Below are positions 1 through 10,200 of a stretch of 33,428 nucleotides of DNA, in pieces (the stretch's first letter is position 1; each line of letters begins with the position of its first letter). Origin of the DNA: Planctomyces sp. SH-PL62 (lineage in GTDB: Bacteria > Planctomycetota > Planctomycetia > Planctomycetales > Planctomycetaceae). The translations under genes and the position numbers were made by a program. The stretch covers positions 1 to 33,428 of the forward strand of contig CAMDEA010000092.1 of the NCBI GenBank assembly GCA_945893045.1, written 5' to 3'. The notes under the pieces were generated by a model. It was not told where the DNA came from. It saw nothing but the letters and a program-made list of their open reading frames with translations, and searched no databases.

Positions 1-2135
1 AGCCATTTTCCGTCCGGGCTGAATGCCACACTCGTGACGTCGCCGGAGTGACCTTTCAATACGCGTGGTTCCTTTCCGCTGATAACGTTCCAGATTCTCA
101 CCGTCTGGTCATTGCTCGCCGACGCCAGTTGGCTCCCGTCCAAGTTGAAGGCGACACAGCGGACCCAGTCGGTGTGCCCTGTCAACGTGAGCGTTTCCTG
201 ATCAGTCATGGCGTCCCACACTTTGACCGTCTGATCGTGGCTGGCCGACGCCAGTCGTTTGCCGTCCAAGCTTAAGGCCACACTTCGGACCACGCCTGTG
301 TGCCGGTCAAGACTCCTCTCATAGGTGTGGACAAGGCGATTCCAGTAATGCCACTCAAAGCCGCGCAAATCCTTCGGACCACCGGCTTGCCCTTCCGCAG
401 GTTTGTGCCGATCGAGCAGGCGGACGATTTCACCGATCCGCGTCTCTTTCCACGCGGATTGAGCGAGCGTCATGTTCGCCACATAGAGTCGCCGTTCTGC
501 GGTATCCGCGCTCTTTTCGGCCGTCTGACGCGCGGCCTCTGCACGTTCTGCATTCAATGCTGCGCGTCGCGCGGCCTCACGTTCCTTCGCGTTGAGTTCC
601 CGAAGTTCGACGTTCTTGGCATCGGCTAACGTTTTGGCCTCCTTAAGTTTGATATTCGCTGCCTTGAGGTTGCCTCGGAGTGTCACTTGGTAAAGCATCG
701 ATCCGAAGGTGGCGACGAATCCCATAACCACTGCAACAGCGCAACTGGCCACCCATTTGGGATGTCGCTTCCTCAATCGACGAAATCGTTCGCGCCACGA
801 ATCGTGATGGATCGAGACCGGCTCGTCAGCAAGCCACGCTTCAACGTCAGCCGCGATGTCGAGCGCATGCCGGTAGCGATCGCCTGGCTCCATGGCGATC
901 GCCTTAAGGCAAATCGCTTCGAGCGGTACGGGGATGCTGGGATCAATTTCACGCGGCGGCGCAATTTTGCCAGCGATGACTTGTGTCAACGTTTCGTCAA
1001 CGGTGCCGTTTGCCGGATGCTGGTTGGTCAGCAATTTGTAGAGGATGGCTCCCAAAGAATAGATGTCGGTGCTCGATCTGAGTTGGTCGTTCAAACCTTT
1101 CGCCTGCTCCGGCGACATGTAGGCCGGAGTCCCCATGACATGTCCTAACTGCGTGTCGGTGTGCGCGTCGACGACGACGTGGCGACGACGGTTCTTGCCG
1201 ACCTTGGCCAGTTCTGTGTCCGTGCCCAGGGTCCAATTCGACATCGTCTTTCGAACCGGTTTATCGGGTTTTGCGCCCGATATGGCCGTGCCCTCGTGCT
1301 CGTCGATCACATTAACGAGCTTGGCCAAGCCCCAGTCGAGCACCTGCGTTTCGCCGAATTCGCCCAGCATCACGTTCTGTGGCTTGAGGTCGCGATGCAG
1401 AACTCGGTGCCCGTGAGCGAACCCAACCGCCTGACAGACCGCGATGAACTGCCGCAGCAAGCGTGTGAAGGCCAAATGCCGCTTGCCGCTCCGGCGCGGC
1501 AATTCATGGAGTGCGACAATCGCGTCCTCCATGTTGACCCCCTTCACATACTTCATCGTGTAGTACAGCATGCCGTCTTCTCGAAAACCCAGATCGTAGA
1601 TCGGCACGATGCCGGGATGCTCAAGCTGTCCGGTAAGCTGAATTTCCTCGACAAACCGATCGACGATGCCGCTGTTCTTCAGCCACTTCTGCTGCAATTC
1701 CTTGAAGGCGATCCGGCGACGAATGACCGTGTCTTCGGCCAGCCAAATCTTTCCCAAACCGCCGTACGCGAAATCATCGATCAACCGATAACGGTCGTTG
1801 ACGAGCTGTGCGGTGGTCGGGTTTGTTCGCTGCAAGACCTCTTGGATGACGTCGTCCTTGATCAGATCGAGGGCAGCCAGCACTTCAGGACGGACCATGA
1901 CGCCGTTCAGGGCGATTCGCGCGTTGTCGTAATTCTTGGCGAGGCTGCGATCGACGGCACCGTTCACTTTCACCAAGTCATCATTGGTCAGCCAGCGCCA
2001 CTCGATGAGCAGATCGGCCAGCGGCTTCGACTTATCCTCGGCCCACGCGCGACACACAAGTTGGAGTTGCTCCAAGTTGAGGATCTCGTACTCAAACGCC
2101 AGAACCGCGAAGAGTAACTGCCGCTCAGACGCCAT
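1..2135 (-). CDS. Membrane Ser/Thr protein kinase with C-terminal WD40 repeats (partial, 3' end outside window)
   Basis: The reading frame is open from an ATG at 2135 to the window edge, giving at least 711 residues. An N-terminal helical region (about 1-100), of a kind I recall from other planctomycete kinases, precedes the kinase domain (about 115-430). Visible motifs are a glycine loop reading YGGLGKIW (124-131), the beta-3 lysine in AFKEL (Lys145), the catalytic loop HRDLKPQN (Asp249), DWG in place of DFG (267-269) and GTPAYMSPEQ. About 50 extra residues separate DWG from the SPE motif. A transmembrane segment lies near 458-478, followed by an Ala/Glu/Arg-rich coiled coil. WD40 blades begin near 610, with three in view (for example HTDWVRCVAF and QTVRIWNV). 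By family knowledge it phosphorylates Ser/Thr in the cytoplasm and the propeller is an interaction platform. The kinase assignment is firm; the signal sensed is unknown. Confidence 0.93.
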   Translation of the reverse strand, partial: MASERQLLFAVLAFEYEILNLEQLQLVCRAWAEDKSKPLADLLIEWRWLTNDDLVKVNGAVDRSLAKNYDNARIALNGVMVRPEVLAALDLIKDDVIQEVLQRTNPTTAQLVNDRYRLIDDFAYGGLGKIWLAEDTVIRRRIAFKELQQKWLKNSGIVDRFVEEIQLTGQLEHPGIVPIYDLGFREDGMLYYTMKYVKGVNMEDAIVALHELPRRSGKRHLAFTRLLRQFIAVCQAVGFAHGHRVLHRDLKPQNVMLGEFGETQVLDWGLAKLVNVIDEHEGTAISGAKPDKPVRKTMSNWTLGTDTELAKVGKNRRRHVVVDAHTDTQLGHVMGTPAYMSPEQAKGLNDQLRSSTDIYSLGAILYKLLTNQHPANGTVDETLTQVIAGKIAPPREIDPSIPVPLEAICLKAIAMEPGDRYRHALDIAADVEAWLADEPVSIHHDSWRERFRRLRKRHPKWVASCAVAVVMGFVATFGSMLYQVTLRGNLKAANIKLKEAKTLADAKNVELRELNAKEREAARRAALNAERAEAARQTAEKSADTAERRLYVANMTLAQSAWKETRIGEIVRLLDRHKPAEGQAGGPKDLRGFEWHYWNRLVHTYERSLDRHTGVVRSVALSLDGKRLASASHDQTVKVWDAMTDQETLTLTGHTDWVRCVAFNLDGSQLASASNDQTVRIWNVISGKEPRVLKGHSGDVTSVAFSPDGKW

Positions 2136-2841
2136 AATGTGCCTCAACCGTTACTGCCCCAATACCGCTGGGCGGTTATCACAAGCCCAAGGCTCAGCAA
2201 CTGCAAGTCTGAAGGTCAAAAGCGGCCAGGATGCGCGGTGACGGCCGGTCTCCAGGTCGGACGATCGTTAGCAGACCGAGTGTCACTTGGTTCCGGAGAC
2301 CTGCCGTCGAACCATCGCGGACAGGTGCCACCAAACGTAGGACGGACAGGATTGTCCGTCCCACAAAATGCGTACGCCGCGACCATGTTGCTTGCATCCA
2401 TTTGGTTGGCTCGCGGAGCCTTGATTCTCCTCTTCTGCGAATTTGTGTGGAGATGATCTTCGCGGCTCTAGCATCCGTGAAAGTCACAGATATACTCCGC
2501 CCGCCTGAACCGTCGGTCTGTTTTGCTCAGCGGCTGGGAACTGTTGAAACCACTTCGATTGACGTGATCGGGCTCAGGACAACTGGTCCATGCACACTAG
2601 CACTCTGTCGGTTGGATCCGGCCCGCTTGTGGATTTGATTCCGTCTTCCGGCTCTCTCGAACACGCTTCCGAGTCGCAGCCTCATTGCCGCACATCGTCG
2701 ATTGACTTTGTTGTGCAATCGGCCGGAGCGGAGGTCGCTTGTGAACCGACTCCGCAACTCGCGCCGTCGAAGCCCGCGCCAGCGAAACGAGCCTCGCCCA
2801 ATCCGTCGCGGCGGCCCAATCCACGCCGGACTTGCACGTTG
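2136..2841. other. Long intergenic region between divergent kinase and fabH
   Basis: About 700 bases separate the start of the minus-strand kinase from the chosen fabH start. I see no convincing gene here. The region holds one short perfect hairpin (2340-2361), listed separately. The fabH frame stays open back to an ATG at 2590, but the extra 84 residues are Ser/Pro/Arg-rich and resemble no domain I know. Promoters for both divergent genes should lie here; I could not identify -35/-10 boxes with confidence. Confidence 0.5.
2340..2361. repeat. Single REP-like hairpin
   Basis: A perfect 9-bp stem (GGACGGACA pairing with TGTCCGTCC) encloses a 4-base loop, GGAT. The geometry (9-bp stem, 4-base loop) matches the hairpin units of the paired elements at 17887-17969 and 29436-29518, although the sequence differs. 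It has no T-run after it, so it is not a classic intrinsic terminator. Confidence 0.7.
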
Positions 2842-3816
2842 ATGGGCGTGAAGGTTGTCGGCAGCGGTTCTTACGTTCCAGAGAACATCGTCACGAACGC
2901 GGACTTGCGCGAGCGCTACGGTTTTGACCCGAATTGGATCGAGCAGCGGACCGGCATCTTTGCTCGGCGTCATGTGGGTCGCGATCAAGCGACCAGCGAT
3001 TTATGCGTGGATGCGGCGCGGCGAGCGATCGACAATGCGGGCGTGAGCGCGGCGGACATCGACTTGCTGATCGTGGGGACGTTCACGCCGGATCATCTTT
3101 GCCCTTCGACCGCGTGCCTCGTGCAAGACAAGCTCGGACTGGATGCGCCGGCGTTCGATGTGTCAGCCGCGTGTTCGGGATTTGTGTACTCACTGGCGAC
3201 GGCGTCGCAATATGTGGCGACCGGCAACAGCCAGTTGGCGTTGGTGATCGGAGCCGATTGCTGTAGCCGGATTGTGAATCCGCTCGACAAGACCATCGCA
3301 CCGTTATTCGGTGACGGAGCCGGTGCGGTCTTGGTCTCACGCGGCACTCCTGAGCAAGGTCTGCTGCGCTATCAGCTAGGTGCCGATGGCGGCGGTGGAC
3401 CATTGTTGGAGTGTTCGGCAGCGGGAACTCGGAATCCGGTCACCGTCGACAACATTACGGCGGGGCGTCAGTTCTTGGAGATGGACGGTCGCAACGTTTT
3501 CATCTGGGCCGTGAGGATGGTCGAAGACACGATCCGCCTGATGCTCGATCAAGCCGGGCTGCGGATTGAGGATGTCTCGTTGTTCTGCTTACATCAGGCG
3601 AACGCTCGCATTCTCGATCACGCGATCGAGAAGTTGGGGATTCCACGCGAGAAAGTGCCGATGCAGGTGGATCGGTATGGAAACACGTCGGCAGGTTCGA
3701 TCCCCTTGGTGCTGGACGAGGCGCATCGTGCGGGGCGAATTCAGTCCGGCGATGCAATTTTGATGTGTGGCTTCGGTGCGGGCCTGACTTGGGGAACCGC
3801 GCTGTTTCGGTGGTAG
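2842..3816 (+). CDS. fabH: Beta-ketoacyl-ACP synthase III (KAS III)
   Basis: The 324-residue product has the length of FabH. By family knowledge it condenses acetyl-CoA (or another short acyl-CoA) with malonyl-ACP to start fatty acid synthesis in the cytoplasm. The thiolase-fold catalytic triad is complete and at the expected spacing: Cys111 in DVSAACSGF, His251 in CLHQANARI and Asn281 in YGNTSAGS. FGDGAGAVLV (157-166) and the C-terminal GFGAGLTWG are also typical. The ATG at 2842 was chosen because MGVKVVGSGSYVPENIV aligns with the usual FabH N-terminus; an upstream ATG at 2590 would add 84 atypical residues. No clear Shine-Dalgarno sequence precedes it. No other fab genes are nearby, so a specialised KAS III (lipid or secondary metabolism) cannot be excluded. 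The Sm-like gene follows after 29 bp. Confidence 0.93.
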   Translation: MGVKVVGSGSYVPENIVTNADLRERYGFDPNWIEQRTGIFARRHVGRDQATSDLCVDAARRAIDNAGVSAADIDLLIVGTFTPDHLCPSTACLVQDKLGLDAPAFDVSAACSGFVYSLATASQYVATGNSQLALVIGADCCSRIVNPLDKTIAPLFGDGAGAVLVSRGTPEQGLLRYQLGADGGGGPLLECSAAGTRNPVTVDNITAGRQFLEMDGRNVFIWAVRMVEDTIRLMLDQAGLRIEDVSLFCLHQANARILDHAIEKLGIPREKVPMQVDRYGNTSAGSIPLVLDEAHRAGRIQSGDAILMCGFGAGLTWGTALFRW

Positions 3817-3845
3817 TGCCAACTTCGTGAAGGCGGGGTGAGGCG

Positions 3846-4052
3846 ATGAATGAAGTCCTCCGCAAATTGTTGGGCAAGACGATTGTGGTTTCTTTTCGTC
3901 TCGCGGGGGTGATTCCCATCAAAGGGATTTTGACTTCTGCCGATGACGGCCTGCTGGTCATTGAACAGCTCAAAGGAGCGCGCCGCGTACCGGTCCATAT
4001 TCCGGTGGAGTCGGTGCTGTTTTTTGTCGAAGACCACGACGAGCACCATTGA
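3846..4052 (+). CDS. Small Sm/LSm-like protein (hypothetical)
   Basis: A purine- and G-rich stretch (GGGGTGAGG) just before the ATG makes this start convincing. The 68-residue product reads like a minimal Sm fold. A first half with LLGKTIVVSF, a conserved-looking glycine and IKGILTSADD followed by LLVIEQ resembles the Sm1 motif. A second half with VPVHIPVESVLFFVED resembles Sm2. The tail is acidic and His-rich (DHDEHH). Sm-like proteins such as Hfq bind RNA as rings, so RNA binding is a reasonable guess, but it is inferred from pattern only. It lies 29 bp after fabH on the same strand, so the two are probably co-transcribed. It could also be another small beta-barrel unrelated to RNA. Confidence 0.6.
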   Translation: MNEVLRKLLGKTIVVSFRLAGVIPIKGILTSADDGLLVIEQLKGARRVPVHIPVESVLFFVEDHDEHH

Positions 4053-4274
4053 CACGCTTGGCGGCTCCGATCGACCTTGCGGCTGTCTCCGGTAAGTCCG
4101 CTTGAAGCGATCGTTTCGGGTATCGGCATTTCGATACACTCGATTCCCCGGAAGGGATTTGAGACACGTTGTCTCGGCCGGTAGATTGCCCACAAGGCGT
4201 CTGGCTTGGGGTGTCGATTCTTTTGCTACCACGGCCGTAGGACGCTACGGCATTTCGTTTTGCGGGGCAGAAAT

Positions 4275-7200
4275 ATGAGCAAGCATGGCGATCAGACACC
4301 TCCCAAAGGACCGGACCAGAATCCACCGGTCTCAGATCTCGATCAGACATTACCAGAGGGAGCATTCGACAAAACGCTTCCGGAGGGGTTGGCGGAACCT
4401 GCTCCTGCTGGTGACGGCGCGACGGTGGTTGTTGACGATCCGTTTCGCGCTGATGGCGGCGTGACGACGGTTGGTAACGAACCGACTCACGCTGATGAGA
4501 GCGCAACGGTGGTTAGCGACGAACCAGCCCACGCTGATGAAGGCGCGACGATGCTTGGTGACGAACCAGCTCACGCTGATGAAGGCGCGACGATGCTCGG
4601 TGACGAACCAGCTCACGTTGATGAAGGCGCGACGATGCTTGGTGACGAACCAGCTCATGCTGATGAAGGCGCGACGATGGTTGGTGACGAACCGGCCCAC
4701 GCTGATGAAGGCGCGACGATGGTCGGGTTCGGTGCGGACGCGACGGGACAAAACTCCGGCGATTTCGACGCCGACAAGACATTGCCGGATGGTGTGCTCG
4801 CCGTACTCGCGGACGACGACTACTCCATGAAAACGATCATGATGGACGACATCGCGGCGAGCGAGGAGAACGCGCCGCCGGAGGAAGATTTCGGAAAAAC
4901 GCTGCCCGATGGAGCGTTCGACCAGTTCGGGGGAGACGGCTTCGCTGAGAAAACGAAGGTGCTGGACTCCACAGGAGGGACTGCGGAGGGGACGCTGTTA
5001 GAGGACGACGGCACCAAGACGCTTCCGGAGGGCGCGTTCGGTTCGTTCAATGCAGCCGGTACGACCATGTTGGAGGACGGTTCTGCACCGGCCAACCAGG
5101 ACGACGGATTCGGCAAGACGATTCAAGCGGATGCCTTTGGAAAAACGATCGCCACGGACGGCACGATTGCTCCGGAACCACTGTTTGACGGCAAGACGAT
5201 GGTTGGTCCTGACAGTGCCGTCGAAGGAGAAATCCATGCCAACGTCCCGACCGTGGCAGACCCCAAACTGAGACGCCCAGGGGACTCCGTCGTCAGGTCG
5301 CACGCCACGCACACGGGCGGGAAAACCTCCATCGACGGAACTGATGTTGTCGGTTCGGAGACAGTCGAAGGCATCGACAAAGACAGTTTGAACGTCGCGA
5401 TGCGTTCCATTTCCGGGTTGCAATACGGAGCGATCCCGCGCGTCGACTTCAAGCTGGTCAAACAACTTGGCGAAGGTGGCATGGGTGTTGTCTATGTCGC
5501 CCGGCAGCAGTCGCTCGGCCGCGAGGTCGTGTTTAAGACGCTGAAGCCGATGGCGGAGGCGCAGGCCTCCAAGATGAAGGCCAGCGGCACCATGAACTCG
5601 GTGATCAAGCACCGCACCGACATGTTCCTGTCCGAAGCGGTGGTCACGGCCGATCTGTTCCATCCCAACATCGTGCCCATCTACGAACTGGCCAAGGCTC
5701 CGGACGGTTCGCTGTTCTACACGATGAAATGGGTCCGCGGTGACGGCTGGAATAAGCGTCTCAAAGAAATGACGCTCGAGGAAAACCTCGAAGTGCTGAT
5801 GAAAGTCTCCGATGCGATGGGATTCGCGCACTCGCGGAACATCATCAACCGCGACCTCAAGCCGGAAAACGTGATGCTCGGCGGGTACGGCGAGACGATC
5901 GTGTTCGACTGGGGACTGGCTCTGCCGGTTGGCGAGGGCAAGAAGCGTCTGCCGATCGCGACGTTCGCCGGTTTGGGATCGGGAACGCCGGCGTACATGC
6001 CGCCGGAATTGATCACCGGGCCGCTGGCCAAAATCGGCCCGGCCTGCGACATCTACTTGCTGGGGGCGATGCTGTTTGAAGTGGTCACGGGAGTGCCGCC
6101 GCACGATTTTTCGTCGCGCCAATCCGGGGGGACCATGTCGGCGGGCGCGAAGTTGGCGGAGGTTCGCCGCGTCGTGGTCGACAACATCATTCGCGAAACC
6201 GAAAAAAAGGGCGAGTTGATCGACATCGCCATGAAGGCGATGGCCACCAAGCCAGAGGATCGCTATCGCACGGTCGTGGATTTCCAGAATGCCATCCGCG
6301 ACTACATGAAGCACGCCGCGAGCCATACGCTGGCCGATCGTGCCAAAGAGATGACCACCGTTGCCGCTCCAATCGCCACAGAGGCGAAACCCACCACAGA
6401 AGCGAAGCCCGCCGCAGAGGCCCCCAGCGTCGGCTACACGAACTATCAAAACGCAGTCGCGCTCTACAACGAATCGCTGCGTGAATGGTCCGGCAACGAC
6501 GTCGCCCGAGTAGGGCTGACTGAGACACAGAAGAACTTCGCGGAACTCGCGCTGGTGAAAGGGGACTTTGATCTGGGCTTAGCAGTGCTCGACACGAAGG
6601 CCGAATCGCATTCGGAAACGCGATCGAAGCTGCTGCTCGCTCGCCAAGAACGCGAGGGCCGGGTCCGCCGTATGACGGTCTTGAAGCGGACCGCCATTGT
6701 GCTGCTGATCGGATTCGCTGGAGTCAGTGCGCTCGCCGCAAAGGGTCAGTTCGACTTAGCGGCTACCGAGAAGAAGCAGCTAGCTGCCGAGAAAAAGGAA
6801 GGAGAGGCGAAAGAGGACCAAAAGAAAGCCGATGCACAACGCATTGCTGCCGATGCACAACGCATTGCTGCCGTGGCACAGAAAGAAAAGGCGGTGGAAC
6901 TTGCGTTGATGGCCGAAGGCGAGAAAAAGACCGCCGAGATGGAATCGCAGAAGGCAAAGAAAGAAACCGCCGTAGCCCAAGCGGACACAATGAAAGCGGA
7001 AGTCGCTCGTGCCGACGCGGACAAGGCCAAGGCCATGGCAGTGGCAGCGGCCCTTGTCGCAAAGACCGAACAGGCGAAAGCCGAAGTCGCCGAAAAGAAA
7101 GCTGCGTACAAGGCTGGGTTGGCGGACGCAAGTCGCGTCATCTATGAAGGAGACTACAAGGCCGCCCGTGAAAAACTGAATCGACTTAAGAACGGATACG

Positions 7201-10200
7201 ACGAGAAACTTCTGGGCCCGATTGGTCCGGAATGGAAACTGTTGATGGATGCCGCCAATGCGCCTCAAGCGGTTTGGCAGAAGAAGCCGGTCGAGTCAAT
7301 CGGCATGAGCGGTGACGGACGAAAGCTGGTGGCCGGTTACGGTGACCGTCTGGGTAACATTGTGGTCTGGCCGATCGACGGGGATGGGAATATCCGCGAC
7401 GACCAGCCGATTCGCAGTCTGGAACTCGGCACGCGCTTGCGTGCGGTTGCGATGTCGTACGATGGGGTCGACATCGCGGCGGCGGGCGACGACGGCGTCA
7501 TCCGTGTTTGGTCACTGGCTGCCCCTGACAAGCTGCCACGGATCAGTCTCAAAGGGCACGGGCAGCCGGTCTACGCGCTGAAGTTCTCCAGGGATGGCAA
7601 GCGACTCGCCTCTGGGAGCGACGATCGCACGGTCCGTTTGTGGTCGGTGGAAAAGGATTGTCAGGAAGAGAAACGTCAGCTCGTCGTCAGCGAAACTGTG
7701 CTCTATGGTGTCAAGTGCGTGGATTGGTCACGCGACGGCCAGTGGTTGGTCGCGGGCACTTCCACAAAGAACGAAGTCAGCGGAGTGGCCTACTCATGGA
7801 AAGTGCAGGCCAACGCGAACCAATTGTCACTCCTCCCCATTCGCCAGTTCCAAGTCGTGCCCAAAGGGAACAAAGAGAAGCCCAATGGCACGGAGGAGGC
7901 GTCCATTGGTCAGGAGAAAAAGCCTGATGGTCAGGAGAAGAAGCCCGATCCGACCGAGCAGCAGAATGATCGGAACGACAAGAAGATCGTTCAGAATTGC
8001 GGAGTGGTCGCGATCGCGTTAACCGACGATGGCAAATATGCCGTGAGCAACGGTCCGGCCGCGGAGTTGCATCTCTGGCAAGTCAATCCCCCAACCAAGG
8101 AAGGGCAGAAGCCGACCAAGGGTCTGGATAAGAAGTTTCCTCTGAAGATCAATACGGAGGCGACGGTCAAGTTGGGCGAGCACTCCAGCCGCGTCGAGCG
8201 AGTCCGGTCGGTGGCGTTCTCGGAGGATAGCTCGCAATTGCTGGTCGCCGGAGACGATGGAACGATCTCGATCTGGGACCGTAACGACGACAAAAAAAAG
8301 CTGCCTTACGAAAAGCGTGAAAAACCTATCTATGGCCACGGTGGCTCGGTCCGCGGTTGCCTGCCGCTGCCAAATTCCTCCGATCTGATCATCATCTCCG
8401 GTAGCTATGACCAGAACGTGCATAGCTTGAATGTGAGCAAGTACCTCAAGGTTCGGGGGTTGTTTGAGAATCCTCCCAAAGAACCTGGCCGACCGGCCGC
8501 GTTTCGACCAGCGGACTCGGACGTGAGCGTCCTCGACAACTCATGCCAATCAGAAACCTCCGGTTGTGGTTCCGACGGTCCCACGGAGCCGGTCCCCTCC
8601 GAAAATGTGTTGGCCAGTTTTCCGCGGTCAGACAAGGACAACTCCAAGAAGACCACCGCACCCGAAGAGCCGTCGGCTTCCAATGTCGAGCCGCGCAGAT
8701 CGGTGCAGTTCAATGCCAAGAACGAAGGTCTTGGCCATCGCGATTCGGTCTACTCGGCGGCCTTTAGCCGTGATGGAAAGCGCGTCATCTCAGCCTCACG
8801 CGATCAAACCGCGCGAGTCTGGAACAGTGAGACCGGATTGCCGGTCAACACCGTGACAGGGCAGCCGACCGTCTTTAATGACGACGACGACAATGTCTTC
8901 CAAGAAGGTCACGCCCTCGATCTGTTCGTCATGCGTTTTTTTCCCGATGGCGAAAAGCTGCTGACCACCGGCTTCGATGGCGAAGTGCGGATTTGGGATT
9001 CCCGGATCGACAATGACAAATCGTTCGGTCGTGAATTGGCGGTCCTTCCCGATACTAGTATGTACGGCGTCGTGGATATTTCGAGTGACGGCCAATGGAT
9101 TCTGACCGCTGGCCGCGGAAGCTCCGCTCGCCGAGAAAAAACCGCCGGCCAGAAAGAAGCGAAATACGAGGCGCAGGCACAGCTTTGGAACACTAAGGAT
9201 GTGCTCGCGAGCCGACGGCCAATGCCGAAATTGACGCTCGACAACGTGCATCGTTTTCGCGTGACGACCGTCGCGATCTCGCCCGACAACACCCGACTGC
9301 TCACCGGCGATCGTGAAGGCCGAATCGTGCTGTGGGATGCGAAGACCGGCAAAGTCGTGGGCCAGCCACGCAACGCGCACAGCGGCGAAGTGGTCAAGTC
9401 GGTGTTTCTGGGAAAGGATGGCTCGCGTCTATTGACCGCCGGTGTCGATCGCAGTGTCGTGCTCTGGAACGTCGTTAAGACCGGCACCCAGTTTGTGCTC
9501 GAAAAGATCCGCCAGTTCGATCAAGAAGGAATGGTCGTCAACCTCGAAGTCAGCTCCAAGGAGGATCGCTTCATCAGCGTGATTCGTCTTGGTGATAAGC
9601 AGACGAAGAACAACAATTCCAAGGCGTCGATCACAAAAGTCTCGCTGTGGAACATCGAATCCGGCAAAGAACGAGTCATCGACGTTTCTTCCCGCGATGC
9701 GGACAGCAGAACCAAGGGTGAACGCGATCGTGATCGCCCTCCCTTCCCGGCGTGGGCGGCCAACGGCACTGAGGCGATCATCACGACCTCCGAAGGTATC
9801 ACGGTCAAAGGCACCACAACGTCAGAAGGGACCATTCACTTTTATGACTCCGAGAAAGGCGAGATCACACAATCGTTGCGTGTCGACAACGGCGGCGGCG
9901 TTGACGGTGCTGACTACCGAGCCGAACCATTCGCCGCCATTCTGCGCCCCGATGAACCGACGCCGCTGCATCTGCTGACGCAAACACACCGGGCCGCGTA
10001 TTTGTGGCGGCTGCAAGCCGGCCAGAATCTCGTCGGCTTTCGCCCCCAAGGCGGCGAAAACATCGTCAGCTTTCGTCCCCAAGGCCCGGTCTTTTCGGCC
10101 GGCTATTCGTCCGATGGCCGCTTTGTCGTGACCGGTGGTCGATCGGTCCGCATCTTCGACGCCAACGAACTTAATACCACTTACGGCCGGTTGCTTCACA

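Noticed and set aside
1161..2117. Long plus-strand frame opposite the first kinase
   Set aside because: It is antisense to clear kinase motifs (HRDLKPQN, DWG) and resembles no protein.
4449..4728. Regular repeats considered as a CRISPR array
   Set aside because: Units are contiguous 42-bp coding repeats without spacers, inside an open kinase gene.
4998..6449. Long minus-strand frame opposite the giant kinase domain
   Set aside because: It is antisense to the kinase core and is His/Arg-rich in the manner of a GC-rich shadow frame.
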